Source: Peltaster fructicola
Taxonomy: Eukaryota > Ascomycota > Dothideomycetes
Reading direction: 5' to 3'
Assembly (NCBI GenBank): GCA_001592805.2
Contig: CP051143.1
Coordinates: 1,116,001-1,180,000 of the forward strand
DNA length: 64,000 bases
In this document: piece by piece, positions 62,867 to 64,000 of the stretch
Layout: each line of letters starts with the position of its first letter
How positions within the stretch are numbered: the first letter of the stretch is position 1
Program-made: the position numbers and the translations under genes
The notes under the pieces: generated by a model
Told to the model about the DNA's origin: nothing
The model's input: only the letters and a program-made list of their open reading frames with translations
Database searches by the model: none

Positions 62867-64000
62867 ATGGCAGTCCTTGATGAAGCAACGACAACAGGTG
62901 CCGACAGGCAGGGAGATTTGAAGAGGAGAAATGTGACAGGACAGACCAACACCAACGGTTCCTACATACCGGAGGAAGTCGAGTCAAAATTGAACGAGAA
63001 GACGAAGCAGCAGGTATGCGGATCAAGAGCTGAAAAGCAATCCATGAAGTGGTAGAAGCTGACAAGAGGCAGACCAATTCCTTCCTCAAGACGCTTGACG
63101 ATTATGAGTTTATCATCGCACCACTCATCTTCACTGCATTCGCCTTCTTCACGCGCATGTGGAAGATCGGCCTGTCACCCATCGTCACCTGGGATGAAGC
63201 ACAGTAAGCGAATTGCTGGCCGTGACAAGCCTTCATCTCTGACTATCATCACAGCTTTGGCAAGTTCGGATCCCATTACCTCAAGCGCGAGTTCTACTTC
63301 GATGTGCATCCTCCAATGGCCAAGATGTTGGTCGGTCTCTCCGGCTACCTTGCAGGCTACAACGGGTCTTTCGAATTCAAGTCCGGCGAGACATATCCAG
63401 AAGAGCTGAACTACACTTACATGCGAGTCTTCAACTCAGCGTTTGGAGCACTCCTCGTCCCATTGGCATACTACACTGCTCGAGAGCTACACTTCAAGAG
63501 ACCGACAGTCTGGCTGGTCACATTGATGGTCCTGTGCGAGAATAGCTACACCACGATCAGCAGATTCATCTTGCTAGACAGTATGCTGCTCTTCTTCACA
63601 TTCACCACGGTGTTCTGCTGGGCCAAATTTCACAACCAAAGACACGATCCATTTTCACCAGAATGGGGCGTTTGGCTCTTCGCAACTGGTCTCTCCATTG
63701 GCTGTGTCTGCAGCGTCAAGTGGGTTGGTATGTTCGGTACTGCTCTTGTCGGTCTCTACACAATTGAGGATCTTTGGAACAAGTTTGGTGATGTGAAGAT
63801 GCCCAAGGTCGAGCTGGCTGCACATCTAGGCTTCCGCATTATTGGTCTGATCCTCATCCCAGTCGCCGTCTACATGTTCAACTTCTACCTTCACTTCCTC
63901 ATCCTGGAGAACAGCGGTCCTGGCGATGCTCAAATGTCTTCCCTCTTTCAGGCCAATTTGAAGGGCACAGAGGTGGGCAAAGATAGCCCATTGGAGATTG
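62867..64000 (+). CDS. PMT2: Protein O-mannosyltransferase, PMT2 subfamily, 3' end outside window
   Basis: ER enzyme that transfers mannose from dolichyl-phosphate mannose to Ser/Thr of secretory proteins. Exons 62867-63013, 63073-63203 and from 63255 onward; about 340 aa visible of a usual ~740. After a cytosolic N-terminus (GDLKRRNVTGQTNTNGSYIP) come the first membrane span (IIAPLIFTAFAFFTRMW) and loop 1 with WDEAHFGKFGSHY (the catalytic Asp-Glu pair) and FYFDVHPPMAKMLVGLSGY. Further spans follow. LVTLMVLCENSYTTISRFIL and SIGCVCSVKWVGMFGTALVG are PMT2-type. PMT2 proteins usually pair with a PMT1-type subunit. Confidence 0.95.

Noticed and set aside
1-64000. tRNA, rRNA, CRISPR array, virus-like or transposable element
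   Set aside because: I looked for T-loop-like GGTTCRA boxes with pairing arms, regularly spaced repeats, reverse transcriptase, integrase and transposase motifs, and terminal repeats; nothing convincing was found by eye.
1-64000. A secondary-metabolite or other pathway gene cluster
   Set aside because: No synthase, oxidoreductase set or transporter group is present. The single Zn2Cys6 factor and dehydrogenase are not enough, and neighbours are housekeeping genes.

Overview
The window is nuclear DNA of a filamentous ascomycete (Pezizomycotina). Three things show this: many 43-60 nt GT-AG introns with CTRAC-type branch sites, gene families restricted to or typical of these fungi (Pex20, Zn2Cys6 factor, RGS-LOV photoreceptor, PMT2, Spc25, Rrn6, DUF7730-type and DUF8035-type proteins), and dense genes on both strands. 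Dothideomycetes is my best guess for the class, but that is inference. I see no rRNA, tRNA, CRISPR array, virus-like element or recognisable transposon.

Layout. 1-1.04 kb: 3'-truncated CAP/PR-1 secreted protein (-). 2.8-5.7 kb: CSE1 exportin (-), divergent from 6.2-11.4 kb: giant sacsin/Hsp90-type ATPase protein (+). 12.2-14.2 kb: RGS-LOV blue-light receptor (+), flanked by short dispersed repeats. 16-17.1 kb: Zn2Cys6 regulator (+). 17.7-18.8 kb: D-2-hydroxyacid dehydrogenase (-). 19.6-20.5 kb: Sws1/Shu2-type SWIM protein (+). 20.6-21.8 kb: RPN8 (-). 22.1-22.9 kb: HD phosphohydrolase (+). 23.1-27.1 kb: EDE1 (-). 28.1-30.0 kb: cytosolic HSP70 (+) with a heat-shock-element array. 30.6 kb: possible small membrane protein. 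31.7-32.9 kb: NPA3/GPN1 (-). 33.0-35.2 kb: CWF19 (+). 35.2-36.1 kb: SPC25 (-). 36.3-39.2 kb: RRN6 (+). 39.4-40.6 kb: small ORF and APS kinase (-). 41.0-42.3 kb: DUF8035-like protein (-). 43.5-44.1 kb: TMA20 (-). 44.4-45.6 kb: SGT2 (+). 45.8-47.5 kb: TIM44 (-). 47.8-48.5 kb: mitoribosomal uS11m (+). 48.6-49.3 kb: HIT protein (-). 49.6-53.3 kb: VRL1-type VPS9-ankyrin-PX protein (+). 54.1-55.3 kb: PEX20 (-). 55.7-57.2 kb: unknown secreted protein (-). 58.0-59.3 kb: secreted HExxH metallopeptidase (+). 59.4-60.5 kb: DUF7730-type protein (-). 60.8-61.9 kb: SEC13 (+). 62.9 kb to the end: PMT2, truncated by the window (+).

The region is mostly a conserved housekeeping block: nuclear transport, proteasome, endocytosis, chaperones, splicing, kinetochore, Pol I transcription, mitochondrial import and translation, peroxisome import, COPII and O-mannosylation. 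Small accessory patches lie around 12-15 kb and 54-60 kb. Neighbours are mostly divergent or convergent pairs rather than clusters with a common pathway. TIM44 and uS11m are both mitochondrial and share a 238 bp divergent promoter.

Three otherwise conserved genes (EDE1, NPA3, the DUF8035-like gene) are broken by single-base frameshifts in or beside short homopolymer runs, four events in all. NPA3 is essential in yeast, so consensus errors in the assembly are the likeliest cause. The most interesting biology is the RGS-LOV receptor with a complete flavin site, the sacsin-type ATPase ending in a zinc-protease-like motif, and two genes whose first coding exon is only the ATG.
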